Of a stretch of 64,000 nt of DNA, positions 42,637 to 51,419 are shown one piece after another. Position 1 is the stretch's first letter. Each line of letters opens with the position of its first letter. The notes below the pieces were generated by a model. The model was not told the origin of the DNA. It did not search any database and was given only the letters and a program-made list of their open reading frames with translations. Source of the stretch: Aporhodopirellula aestuarii (GTDB lineage Bacteria; Planctomycetota; Planctomycetia; Pirellulales; Pirellulaceae); contig NZ_JAMQBK010000036.1 of the NCBI RefSeq assembly GCF_023701485.1, forward strand, positions 1-64,000, written 5' to 3'. A program made the translations under genes and the position numbers.

Positions 42637-43245
42637 GGCAGCTAACGTGTTGCCGCTCGTCAGCGGACGTCAAACAGATGGAAAGCCTCCGGCGTGGAGG
42701 TGTTGCAGTCTTTAAACTGCGTAATCGTGGCGTTTTCCTTCACTCTCCCTCGTCGAGGGGCGAGTGGGGTCAGGCGCGGGCTGCTTTTCGATTCTGCACA
42801 CTCCCTTCCCCGACCCAAAACGGGCCGACGCTCCCAGGGACGTCGATTGTATTACTGAAGGATTTCAAATATAGCGGAACGGCGCGAGCCGTCCGGTGAC
42901 TCGGGACCGGACGGCTTGCGCCGTTCCGCTAAAAAAAGCACTCAAACGATCAACGTCCCAAGGAGCGTGATGTCATGCTGCACGACCAATCGTTGATGGA
43001 AGATCGTCGCAGTCGGTGATGTATGGTTGCATCGGGGCGTCGACGAATCGAACACCCCGATGCATCGCGGATTTCGTTGGGAAACTGAACTGCCGAGACG
43101 ATTGACCCAGTAATCTTCGCGACAGGATAAATATTTCCGTCAGCAGAGCTGATTGAGAAGCAATTCCCGCAAATCATCGACTCAACAACGAAAACCTGTG
43201 TATTGGTTACTCAGGTTGGTGGGTATCAATTGGGGCGATCGGCTG
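42637..43245. other. Intergenic region with a large palindrome
   Basis: About 610 bases between two minus-strand genes. It contains the 26-base-arm palindrome at 42872-42931 (listed separately). The rest shows no convincing coding frame, promoter or RNA gene. Short frames on both strands lack starts and family features. Confidence 0.5.
42872..42931. repeat. REP/MITE-like palindrome, 26-bp arms
   Basis: Arms 42872-42897 (starting TAGCGGAACGGCGCGAG) and 42906-42931 (ending GCCGTTCCGCTA) pair over 26 bases with one G-T mismatch and an 8-base loop. No T-run follows on either strand, so it is not a typical terminator. A 23/25 match to one arm occurs at 30931-30955, supporting a dispersed repeat family. 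Confidence 0.75.
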
Positions 43246-46200
43246 TCAACGCTGTTTGGCGAATTTCTTCTCGAATCGTTCGATCTGTTCGTGCAGGTGC
43301 CACTGCCCGGGATCGTCGATGAGACACCCCTTCTCGATTTGCAGGGCTTCGGCGTGGTTCCCGGTGCGAGCCAGTATTTCCGCGAGCGTGTCTCGATAAA
43401 TGGCACTTTCGGGTTCAAATCGGACTGCGTGGCGAGCCAATTCCAGGGCTTGCGGCAATTCGATGTCGTTCATCGCCGCTCCCCAAGCGACATTATTTGC
43501 AGTCACGGCATCGGCGGGGAAGGTTTTGAGGTGGTCATCGGCGACCCGCAACATCCTCCGGATCGACTCGGCGACCTGCTCCTGCATGCCAATTCGCTGC
43601 ATTTTGGGCAAAATCGCTTCGGCGGTGGTGATGTCCATCCTGTCGAGTTGGTGCAACCGCTCGAGCAAATCATTGGCTCGTTGCCTCCCTTCGGCGGTTG
43701 GTGATTGTGACATGCTCACGATCGACAGTTCGAGCTGTTCCCGGGCGATCAGACGCGGATAAACGAGATAGAGTTGCGGTCGGAATTCGACTCCCGAGAG
43801 CGTTCCCGCAAAGGCGATATCGAACCAGGTAACGGCCCGCTGACGAAGTTCGAGGTCGGATGCGTTCAGACGCTCGATCGTGTTAGCGTTCATCGCGGAT
43901 TCCGTCTGGCTGACCTCGCCAGCGGTCGCTTTGGTGGCAAATCGTTGGTAATTTCGCGCGATGTCGATCAGGGATTGAGTTTCGTCGGAGGTGATTGCGG
44001 TCATGACGAGCAGGGATTCGTACACCGAATTGGCGGTATCCCATTGGCCGCATTCAGCCAACACATCCGCAATCTGCTGCCGCATGTCCGTCGACGGCGT
44101 GCACGCCATGGCAACGATTTGTTCGAGGATCGAATCGGCCGACTTGGAATCACCGCGGTCGCGGGCGAGTCGGAATTGTTCCGCCACGGCACGCACGCCG
44201 GTCATCACGTCGTCTCGGAACCGGAAATTCCCGTCGGTGTGTGCCGACGCGACCGCCTCCCAGATTTCTTCATACGTTTCGACATCTGCGGAAATGGTCC
44301 CGCTGAGTCGGTATTCCTTGGCGAGCGTGAGGGTTGCCTCGAGATCGCCGGTGGCTGCCTGTTTTTGCAGGAAAGGTTCGGCTAAGTCAGGGCGTCCGTG
44401 TGCCAAGAACAAATCACTCCACACCTCCGGTGAACTTTCGAAGAATTCTTCCAAGTCGGGGTCGGTGTTGACTTTTTGCCGTAACGATCCGTCTCGCAAC
44501 GTTTGCGCTAGTTCGGCGATCAGTTGCCTATGGTTGCGGCGGTCTTGTTCTTCGGCCCGCGCGATTTCGCAGGCGATCGTGAACGTCTCTTGGGGTGACG
44601 CCTGAGGGGTTTGCATCCGGACAAAGTGTGAGAGCAGCGAGAGGAGTTGAAATTCATCGCTGACCGCGATCCGGCCGATCAAACTTTGGCTGACAATCGA
44701 CGGTTCGGTTTCCCAATCTCGCATCCCGAGTTTGATCATCCAATCCGAATGCGTGGTCCATAAAAGGGCCAACAACACATAGTCGCGAACGAGGTATTCG
44801 CTCGAGCGGTTGACGCGTTTCGCGTGTAGATCTTCGAGTGAGAGTCGATCGGCGATCCGCCAGGCCGCGTCGTCACGACTGACTTCGTCGAGCAACCGAA
44901 TCAGGGTGAAGAGGGTCTCGATCTCCGGTGCCAATCCCGTGTCGCTCACCCGTGCGGCTTCGGCAAGTCGTATCGGATCGTCCGAGGTGGCCGCTTCGTA
45001 GAGTTCACGTTGGGCGTCGATCGCGGAGTCGATCCACGTTTCCAATTGCGTGTCGATTTGGTCGGCGGGAAACCCGAGTCGTTCGAGGGCTTCGGCACCC
45101 CGAGACGCATCGGCAGCGATCACCGAGGTGCTGGCCGGGTCGGAATCGCCGAGCACATCGAGCGCCGCGTCGACCTCGCCGTGGATCAGCAGTGTCCGCC
45201 AAATCAGGGCCCGGACGTCGGCGTCGATCGGTGGCGTCGTGGTCACTGCGTTTGCCAACAAACCCGCAATCGCCGCTTTGCGAACCTCTGCATTTTTACA
45301 GCGATCCGCGGCGATTAAGGCATCGGACCAATGCCGAATCGCTTCTTCGCGGTAACGGATAATTTGCAACTTGTTTGTCGATCGCTGCGTGCCCTCGGGG
45401 TTGGCATCGGCTGCCGCGAGCTGCTCAGCCGCCTGCTCAAAGGCGCGTGCCGATGACGAGGCGTCGGCTGCGATGTCAATCCACTGTGACGTCACCATCC
45501 GGACAACACGAACGAGTGGTTGCTGTTTCCGCGAGAGTAGACCGGCGGCGGGATCACGGCCGCGATTCTCGGACGCTAACTCACGTTGTTGGAGTTCGTG
45601 ATCGGATCGTTTCGCGATCGTCATCGCCGCATCGATCTCGCCATCGAGAAGGTGCAATAGGCATTCAGTTTGGGACACCAATTCGGGGTCCCAGGCGTCG
45701 GCCGCGGGTGGCAATGCGGAGAACATGTCAGGTTTCTTCGCGTCGCGGTCGTGCAGCGTGGGGGGAAATCGTTTCGCCCAATCCCTCCGGCAAACGGCCA
45801 TCTCTTTGGTACTGCAAGCGACGTCGAGGAAAGCGAGCAAGTGGGCCGTTTGGTCATTCACGACGGCAGCTCTCGCGTAGATCGGAAAACGCTGGTCGAG
45901 CGTCATCGAAACACGCGCGGCGACGGATGCAAAGTCGAGCGTCCCAGTGGCTTCTTCCATGGCGATGGTCGCCGCCGCGAAACGCCCTTCTTCGAGGAGC
46001 AATTCGATCGCTTCGACCGGTTGCAGCGTCCCAAGTTGTTTGGACAGGTCAGGTGGGGTATCCGCCAAAATGCCTCGTTGCCACCGCCCGAGAACCCAGC
46101 GAGCTCGCTCCGCGGTTTCCAATTCTTCGCTGCGGGCGGCCGCCAATACCGCGTCGCGATAGCGATCGCGGTCTCGCCAAAGATCGAGGGTTGAGCGGCG

Positions 46201-46428
46201 TCGTAGCGAAAAATCGCCACCCCCGAGTGGGACCGAAGCCCCGGCGACGTCGCTGGGCATGCTCGGCGGTGGGGTTGCCGTCGTTACCGGTTCGGTGCCG
46301 GTATCGTCGGAGGCTCCGACGGCAGAAGTGACCGAGGTGAGCAGGAGCACGCAGACAAGCCATTTCGCGGCCGAAGCGGCAATTTGGTGAATGCGTGTCA
46401 ATCGACCTGAAAAAGCGGTGATGTTCAT
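43246..46428 (-). CDS. Large secreted TPR/helical-repeat protein
   Basis: 1060 residues from the ATG at 46428, which gives a signal peptide ('WLVCVLLLTSVTSAVGA'). The body is almost wholly helical with repeated Ala-rich hairpins, e.g. 'EAIELLLEEGRFAAATIAMEEATGTLDFA', 'NSVYESLLVMTAITSDETQSLIDIARNYQRFAT', and a final 'VTANNVAWGAAMNDIELPQALELARHAVRFEPESAIYRDTLAEILARTGNHAEALQIEKGC', a recognisable tetratricopeptide pair. No catalytic motif is visible. Tetratricopeptide arrays mediate protein-protein contacts; here this would be outside the cytoplasm. The divergent neighbour is a sulfatase gene. The function is unknown. Confidence 0.85.
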   Translation of the reverse strand: MNITAFSGRLTRIHQIAASAAKWLVCVLLLTSVTSAVGASDDTGTEPVTTATPPPSMPSDVAGASVPLGGGDFSLRRRSTLDLWRDRDRYRDAVLAAARSEELETAERARWVLGRWQRGILADTPPDLSKQLGTLQPVEAIELLLEEGRFAAATIAMEEATGTLDFASVAARVSMTLDQRFPIYARAAVVNDQTAHLLAFLDVACSTKEMAVCRRDWAKRFPPTLHDRDAKKPDMFSALPPAADAWDPELVSQTECLLHLLDGEIDAAMTIAKRSDHELQQRELASENRGRDPAAGLLSRKQQPLVRVVRMVTSQWIDIAADASSSARAFEQAAEQLAAADANPEGTQRSTNKLQIIRYREEAIRHWSDALIAADRCKNAEVRKAAIAGLLANAVTTTPPIDADVRALIWRTLLIHGEVDAALDVLGDSDPASTSVIAADASRGAEALERLGFPADQIDTQLETWIDSAIDAQRELYEAATSDDPIRLAEAARVSDTGLAPEIETLFTLIRLLDEVSRDDAAWRIADRLSLEDLHAKRVNRSSEYLVRDYVLLALLWTTHSDWMIKLGMRDWETEPSIVSQSLIGRIAVSDEFQLLSLLSHFVRMQTPQASPQETFTIACEIARAEEQDRRNHRQLIAELAQTLRDGSLRQKVNTDPDLEEFFESSPEVWSDLFLAHGRPDLAEPFLQKQAATGDLEATLTLAKEYRLSGTISADVETYEEIWEAVASAHTDGNFRFRDDVMTGVRAVAEQFRLARDRGDSKSADSILEQIVAMACTPSTDMRQQIADVLAECGQWDTANSVYESLLVMTAITSDETQSLIDIARNYQRFATKATAGEVSQTESAMNANTIERLNASDLELRQRAVTWFDIAFAGTLSGVEFRPQLYLVYPRLIAREQLELSIVSMSQSPTAEGRQRANDLLERLHQLDRMDITTAEAILPKMQRIGMQEQVAESIRRMLRVADDHLKTFPADAVTANNVAWGAAMNDIELPQALELARHAVRFEPESAIYRDTLAEILARTGNHAEALQIEKGCLIDDPGQWHLHEQIERFEKKFAKQR

Positions 46429-46550
46429 GCCCAAGATGATAATCGAGAATTCTGAGATCCGGTGAACGATCATCTCGAACCATCCGGTAACCTACTCTCT
46501 ACGATAGCACGTTTGCAATTCTTTTTGACAGCTTCTGGATTGGACTAGCG

Positions 46551-48131
46551 ATGAACCGATTGGGACCGATTTCGTTTCGCACCGCGATAGTATTCTGTTT
46601 GGCGTCCATTTTGCCGCCCGTTCTTAGTTCGGCCGATGATCGGCGCGTTGAAGAGGCTCTCCCGGCAGAGTCGAACGGGAATGTTGGTCGCCCGAATGTG
46701 TTGTTCTTGATCTCGGATGATTTGAATTGTCGTTTAGGCTGCTACGGCGACCCGCATGTTCAAACGCCGAACTTGGACCGTCTCGCGGCGCGCGGTGTCC
46801 GGTTTGAGAACGCGTACTGTCAGTTTCCGCTCTGTGGACCGTCACGTAATTCGATGTTGTGTGGTTTGTATCCCGATTCGACCGGGATCTTGGCCAACGC
46901 GCAGATCTTTCGTCAAACGATTCCGCATCACCAATCGTTGCCGCACGCGTTTCGCTTGAACGGTTATTTCGCCGCGCGGATCGGGAAGCTTTATCACTAC
47001 AACGTGCCTCGCAGCGTCGGCACGAACGGGCACGACGATCCGGCTTCGTGGGAGATGGAGATCAATCCGATGGGATGTGACCGGTCAATTGAAGAACCCG
47101 ACATTTTCTCGCTGCGAAAAGGCAGCTTCGGAGGAACGTTGTCATGGTATGCGTCACCGCGAAGTGACGAGTTGCACACCGATGCGATGTTGGCCGAGGA
47201 AGCCGATTGGGTGCTGGAACGATGTGCTCGACGAAACGATCGGCCGTTCTTCCTCGCGGTAGGGTTCTATCGACCTCACACGCCCTATGTTGCCCCGAAA
47301 AAGTATTTCGAATCGTATGACCTCGAAGACATGCCGATTGTCGACGATGTTGAAGAAGATCTCGCCGATGTGCCCGCGGCCGGGTTGCTGAGCCAGAAGG
47401 CCGAACAATCGTTGTTGACCGATCGACTCAGCCGGGAGGCGATCCAAGCCTACTACGCGAGTATCACGTTCATGGACGCGCAAGTCGGCAAGGTCCTCGA
47501 TGCACTCGATCATCACGGCTTGGCCGACAACACGATCATCGTGTTTACCAGCGATCACGGATACCATCTCGGTGCCAAAGGGTTGTGGCAAAAGATGAGT
47601 TTGTTTGAAGAGTCCGCACGCGTGCCGTTGATCATTGCGGACCCCAAAACATCCAATGCGGGCGAAACCGCAATCACGCCGGTGGGGCTGATCGATTTGT
47701 ATCCGACCCTCGCGGACTTGTGCGGCGTGAAGACGCCCGCGGGACTGCAAGGTCAATCACTGCGACCCATCTTGAGCGACGTCGACGAACCGGGGCGTGG
47801 GTTCACGATTTCTCAGGTGACTCGCAAAACCAAAGGTCAGAAGAGTCGATTCTTTGGCTATACGATTCGCACGCCGCGATATCGTTTAACGCTTTGGGAC
47901 GAAGGTCAGGCGGGCGTCGAGTTGTATGACCACGAGGCCGACCCACTCGAAAAGCACAACCTAGCGTTCGATGGCGATCAAGCCGATTCGATGACGCGTG
48001 ATCGCGAGGTACTGGACGTGATCGCGGAACTTTCCAAAACACTTCGCGACGAAATCTCACGAGGCATTCCCGAAACGGGACGACCCGAAGTGAGTGGCAA
48101 AGGTTGGGTAATTGATCTGACCAACCCGTGA
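46551..48131 (+). CDS. Secreted sulfatase, iduronate-2-sulfatase-like
   Basis: 526 residues with a signal peptide ('AIVFCLASILPPVLSSA'). Metal ligands Asp56-Asp57 lie in 'NVLFLISDDLNCRLGCYGDPHVQTPNLDRLA', and the FGly motif CGPSR at 95-99 is canonical. 'RIGKLYHYN', 'FFLAVGFYRPHTPYVAPKKYFE', 'IIVFTSDHGYHLGAKGLWQKMSLFEESARVPLII' and 'ELYDHEADPLEKHNLA' match the iduronate-2-sulfatase branch (substrate inferred from family only). After Cys-to-formylglycine conversion it would remove sulfate from a polysaccharide in the periplasm. It is convergent with nagB, which deaminates glucosamine-6-phosphate, consistent with use of sulfated amino-sugar polymers. Confidence 0.94.
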   Translation: MNRLGPISFRTAIVFCLASILPPVLSSADDRRVEEALPAESNGNVGRPNVLFLISDDLNCRLGCYGDPHVQTPNLDRLAARGVRFENAYCQFPLCGPSRNSMLCGLYPDSTGILANAQIFRQTIPHHQSLPHAFRLNGYFAARIGKLYHYNVPRSVGTNGHDDPASWEMEINPMGCDRSIEEPDIFSLRKGSFGGTLSWYASPRSDELHTDAMLAEEADWVLERCARRNDRPFFLAVGFYRPHTPYVAPKKYFESYDLEDMPIVDDVEEDLADVPAAGLLSQKAEQSLLTDRLSREAIQAYYASITFMDAQVGKVLDALDHHGLADNTIIVFTSDHGYHLGAKGLWQKMSLFEESARVPLIIADPKTSNAGETAITPVGLIDLYPTLADLCGVKTPAGLQGQSLRPILSDVDEPGRGFTISQVTRKTKGQKSRFFGYTIRTPRYRLTLWDEGQAGVELYDHEADPLEKHNLAFDGDQADSMTRDREVLDVIAELSKTLRDEISRGIPETGRPEVSGKGWVIDLTNP

Positions 48132-48179
48132 TCGATCCGGTAACCGGTGATCAGCCGGGTTGGTGCGAGGCGTCGCGGG

Positions 48180-48917
48180 TTACGCGGTCAGACGCGCCGC
48201 GGCGTCGGGATCAAGCAGGAATCGCACGTTCGCGTGGGTTTGTAGAAACGATGCGGGGTTGTCGCTGGTGACCGGACCCTTGATCGCTTCGGCGACCGCA
48301 TCGGCTTTCGAGGAACCGGTTGCTAATAGCAAGATTTCCCGGGCACGCAGGATGGTCGCGATCCCCATCGTGATCGCTCGCCGGGGAACCTCGGCTTCGG
48401 ATTCGAAGAAGCGAGAGTTGCTTTGGATCGTTTTGGGGGCCAAGTCGACGACGCGAGTGACCGATTCGGGGCCAGCGCCTGGCTCATTGAAACCGATATG
48501 CCCGTTCGCACCGATGCCGAGCAACTGCAAATCGACGCCACCGGCCGCTTTGAGGAGTCGCTCGTACTGTTTCGCAGACTCGTCGAGGTTGTCCGTTTGC
48601 ACGTTCGGCAAGTGGGTTCGGTCGCGACTGATGTTCACTAGGCTGAACAGGTGTTTGTTCATGTAGTGAACGTAACTCTGCGGGTGGTCAGGTGTCAGAC
48701 CGATGTACTCGTCCAAGTTGAACGTGGTGACGCGGCCGAAATCGAGGCCTTCTTCGCGGTGTTTCCGAGCGAGTTCTGTATAGACGTCCAGCGGCGTCGA
48801 GCCGGTGGCTAATCCGAGCACACAAGCGGGCGTTTCGCTGAGTGTTGCCGCAATGATTTCCGCGGCCACGTGAGAGGCCGCGCGGTGGTTCGGGTAGACG
48901 GTCCACTGAATACCCAC
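48180..48917 (-). CDS. nagB: Glucosamine-6-phosphate deaminase
   Basis: 245 residues, normal for the shorter NagB type. 'VLGLATGSTPLDVY' is the phosphate-binding loop, 'TTFNLDEYIGLTPDHPQSYVHYM' carries the catalytic Asp, and 'LLGIGANGHIGFNEPG' holds the general-base region with His and Glu. 'AITMGIATILRAREILLLATGSSKADAVAEAIKGPV' completes the fold. The enzyme converts glucosamine-6-phosphate to fructose-6-phosphate and ammonia, linking amino-sugar breakdown to glycolysis. It lacks the C-terminal allosteric extension of the longer enterobacterial enzyme. The sulfatase gene beside it is convergent, so the two are not one operon. Confidence 0.96.
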   Translation of the reverse strand: MGIQWTVYPNHRAASHVAAEIIAATLSETPACVLGLATGSTPLDVYTELARKHREEGLDFGRVTTFNLDEYIGLTPDHPQSYVHYMNKHLFSLVNISRDRTHLPNVQTDNLDESAKQYERLLKAAGGVDLQLLGIGANGHIGFNEPGAGPESVTRVVDLAPKTIQSNSRFFESEAEVPRRAITMGIATILRAREILLLATGSSKADAVAEAIKGPVTSDNPASFLQTHANVRFLLDPDAAARLTA

Positions 48918-49106
48918 GCATTTTTCCTAGCTTACGAGACTGACGGACGGCGGCGGGCGGATCGCCGGGTTCGGGCGAGAGTCTAGCATGGCCCTACAGG
49001 AAAACTACGCCGCAGGGTACAACAGTGAGTCCCACGCGGATGTTCCGCGGCCAGAATTTTTCGGTGTCACCCCCTCTGAAACCGGTCTAAGCAGCATTTC
49101 AACGTC

Positions 49107-49661
49107 ATGGCGAGAATCGGAATCGTTTTCGGATTGCTGCTTTTCGGTCTGACCATCACTGGTCTGAGCATGACCACTCAGAAGAGCTACACCCAATTTA
49201 TCCCGATGATGTTCGGTATCCCGATGCTGTTTCTAGGCGTCGTCGCGCTGAACCCTCACCGCCGTGGTGAGTCGGTATTTGTGGCACTGTTGCTTTCCGC
49301 GGCGGGCATGTTGCTCGGCTGTGGCCGGTTCGTTGTGTTGCTATTCGCTTGGTTTGCCGGCGAGCACGTCAATCTGCTGTCGGTGCAATTGGTTGCCGCG
49401 ATGGCTCTGATTTGCGGTGTCTTTGTGATCGTGGCCGAGCGTTGGCGTCGGATCCGGCGGCGTAGCGAACTGGCCTGCAAATTGGCTTTGAAAAATTCAT
49501 CATCGGTCGAATCGGCAACGGCGGCCGCCGCGAACGTGGATCTGTCGGAACCTGTCACGCGTGCACGTGCTGACAATGAGAACCCCTACCAGACGCCGGC
49601 GATTATCAGCGAGCCTGCTCCTGCCCCTTCCAGCAAATTGACCGATCACACCACGAAATGA
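49107..49661 (+). CDS. Small integral membrane protein with NPYQTP C-terminal motif
   Basis: 184 residues with four predicted transmembrane helices ('IGIVFGLLLFGLTITGLSM', 'FIPMMFGIPMLFLGVVAL', 'VFVALLLSAAGMLLGCGRFVVLLFAWFA', 'LLSVQLVAAMALICGVFVIVA'). A cytoplasmic Arg-rich stretch and a polar tail follow. The tail contains 'NENPYQTP', the NPYQ/SP motif recurrent at the ends of planctomycete membrane proteins. No transport or enzyme motif is seen. The stop overlaps the cimA start (ATGA), so it is co-translated with cimA, though a functional link to citramalate synthesis is not evident. Confidence 0.82.
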   Translation: MARIGIVFGLLLFGLTITGLSMTTQKSYTQFIPMMFGIPMLFLGVVALNPHRRGESVFVALLLSAAGMLLGCGRFVVLLFAWFAGEHVNLLSVQLVAAMALICGVFVIVAERWRRIRRRSELACKLALKNSSSVESATAAAANVDLSEPVTRARADNENPYQTPAIISEPAPAPSSKLTDHTTK

Positions 49662-51274
49662 CAGCTTCCCCAGTGTCCCCCACATCTATCGCCATCTACG
49701 ACACCACCTTGCGAGACGGATCGCAGGGAGAAGGTGTGAGCTTTTCGCTGCAAGACAAACTCAACATCGCCCAGCGGCTCGCCGAAATCGGTATCGAATT
49801 CATCGAAGGCGGATATCCGTTGTCCAACGAGAAGGACGTCGCGTTTTTTGAAAAGGTGCGCGGCCTGAACCTCGGCAACAGCAAAGTGTGTGCGTTCGGG
49901 ATGACGCGGCGTCGGAGCATGAAAGCCAAGGACGATCCGGGCATGAAAGCCCTCGTCGCGGCCGGCACCCCGTGCTGCACGATGGTCGGCAAGACCTGGG
50001 ATTATCACGCCACGGAAGTCCTGCGGGTGACGCTTGAGGAAAACCTCGCGATGATCGGCGAAAGTGCCGAGTTCCTCGCCCGGCACAGCGACGTCCTTTA
50101 CGACGCCGAACATTTCTTTGACGGTTACAAGGCCAACCCGAAATACGCGATCGAAACGCTCCGTGCGGCCGCCTCCGCGGGGGCAAAATGGTTGGTCTTG
50201 TGTGACACCAACGGCGGTTCGTTGCCTGAAGATATTTCCGCAATCACCGCCGCGGCTCGTGAAGGGGTCGCCGATTACGACGTGCAGTTCGGCATCCATT
50301 GTCACAACGACAGTGAACTCGCCGTCGCGAACTCGCTCATCGCCCTCGACGCCGGTGCGACGCAGGTCCAAGGCACCATCAACGGGATCGGGGAGCGTTG
50401 CGGGAACGTCGACTTGATCGCCGTGATCGCGAACTTGGGACTGAAGAAACCGAACTACCAAGTGCTCGGCGGACGGCCGTTGACGCAGCTCACCGAATTG
50501 AGCCGGTTTGTTTACGAAACCGCAAACCTGCAGTGGCGTGGCAATCAACCGTTCGTCGGCCAAAGTGCGTTCGCGCACAAGGGCGGCATGCACGTTCACG
50601 CGATCAACAAGGCTGCCAAAACCTACGAACATATCGACCCCGAACTGGTCGGAAACGAACGCCGGATTTTGGTCAGCGAATTGTCCGGACGCAGTAACAT
50701 TGAAGCCGTCGCGGGCAAACATGACCTGGGTGACGACAAAGAGTTGATGAACCGGATCCTCGCCGAAGTCGTGCGGTTGGAGAATCAGGGCTATCAATTC
50801 GAGTCCGCCACCGCGTCTTTTGACCTTTTGATTAAAAGGGTCAGTGGCAAGTTTCAACCGCATTTCGAAACCATCAAGTACCGCATCGTCGCGGGCGACC
50901 GAGACGTCGAAAACCATGTCGCGTTCGCCGAGGCGATCATCAAACTCAAAGTCGGAGATACGTTGTGGTTTGATGCTGCCGAAGGGCATGGTCCCGTCAA
51001 CGCGCTCGACGCGGGGCTGCGAAAAGCACTCACCGGTGCGTACCCGCAACTGAGCGAAGTCAGCCTGATCGACTACAAGGTCCGCGTTGTGGATTCGTCG
51101 TCGGGGACGGCAGCCTCGATTCGTGTGAACATCGAGAGCACCGATGGTAAAGAGACCTGGGGGACGATCGGTGTCAGTGACAACATCATCGAAGCCAGTT
51201 GGAGGGCCCTCGTCGACAGCGTCGAATACAAGTTGCACAAGGAAGCGGCTGTCTCACCACCGGTGGGCAAGTAA
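49658..51274 (+). CDS. cimA: Citramalate synthase (CimA type)
   Basis: 538 residues. The catalytic barrel opens with 'IYDTTLRDGSQGEGVSFSLQDKLNIAQRLAEIGIEFIEGGYPLSN', where the Arg-Asp pair binds pyruvate and metal. 'LVLCDTNGGSLPEDI' and 'FGIHCHNDSELAVANSLIALDAGATQVQGTINGIGERCGNVDL' contain the metal-binding HxH. The C-terminal LeuA-like regulatory domain begins near residue 400 ('VIKYRIVAGDRD' region onward). CimA condenses pyruvate with acetyl-CoA to citramalate, the threonine-independent route to isoleucine. The length and 'GGYPLSNEKD' favour CimA over 2-isopropylmalate synthase. Experimentally undecided alternatives are LeuA-like or homocitrate synthase-like activity. Translation is coupled to the upstream membrane protein. 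Confidence 0.92.
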   Translation: MTASPVSPTSIAIYDTTLRDGSQGEGVSFSLQDKLNIAQRLAEIGIEFIEGGYPLSNEKDVAFFEKVRGLNLGNSKVCAFGMTRRRSMKAKDDPGMKALVAAGTPCCTMVGKTWDYHATEVLRVTLEENLAMIGESAEFLARHSDVLYDAEHFFDGYKANPKYAIETLRAAASAGAKWLVLCDTNGGSLPEDISAITAAAREGVADYDVQFGIHCHNDSELAVANSLIALDAGATQVQGTINGIGERCGNVDLIAVIANLGLKKPNYQVLGGRPLTQLTELSRFVYETANLQWRGNQPFVGQSAFAHKGGMHVHAINKAAKTYEHIDPELVGNERRILVSELSGRSNIEAVAGKHDLGDDKELMNRILAEVVRLENQGYQFESATASFDLLIKRVSGKFQPHFETIKYRIVAGDRDVENHVAFAEAIIKLKVGDTLWFDAAEGHGPVNALDAGLRKALTGAYPQLSEVSLIDYKVRVVDSSSGTAASIRVNIESTDGKETWGTIGVSDNIIEASWRALVDSVEYKLHKEAAVSPPVGK

Positions 51275-51361
51275 CGGGTCGCTTCGGATCGCGGTACCAC
51301 GCCGCACAACCCTTTTGAAAGCGGATCGCTTTCCATTCACTCGCACATCAATAGCAGGACG

Positions 51362-51382
51362 CTCGTAGCTCGTAGCTCGTAG
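51362..51382 (+). repeat. Heptamer direct repeat (CTCGTAG x3) upstream of valS
   Basis: Three perfect copies of CTCGTAG in tandem, followed by the diverged unit CTCAACG. It lies 38 bases before the valS start codon, where copy-number changes could alter promoter or leader spacing. Regulatory relevance is unknown. Confidence 0.8.
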
Positions 51383-51419
51383 CTCAACGCTATTCTTCCT
51401 CTGCTACCTACTCCTTCCC

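Noticed and set aside
42872-42931. Large palindrome as a transcription terminator.
   Set aside because: No T-run follows the stem on either strand, and an arm recurs elsewhere, favouring a dispersed repeat.
42950-43177. Minus-strand frame of 75 codons.
   Set aside because: Low protein-likeness, no start signal, and no family features.
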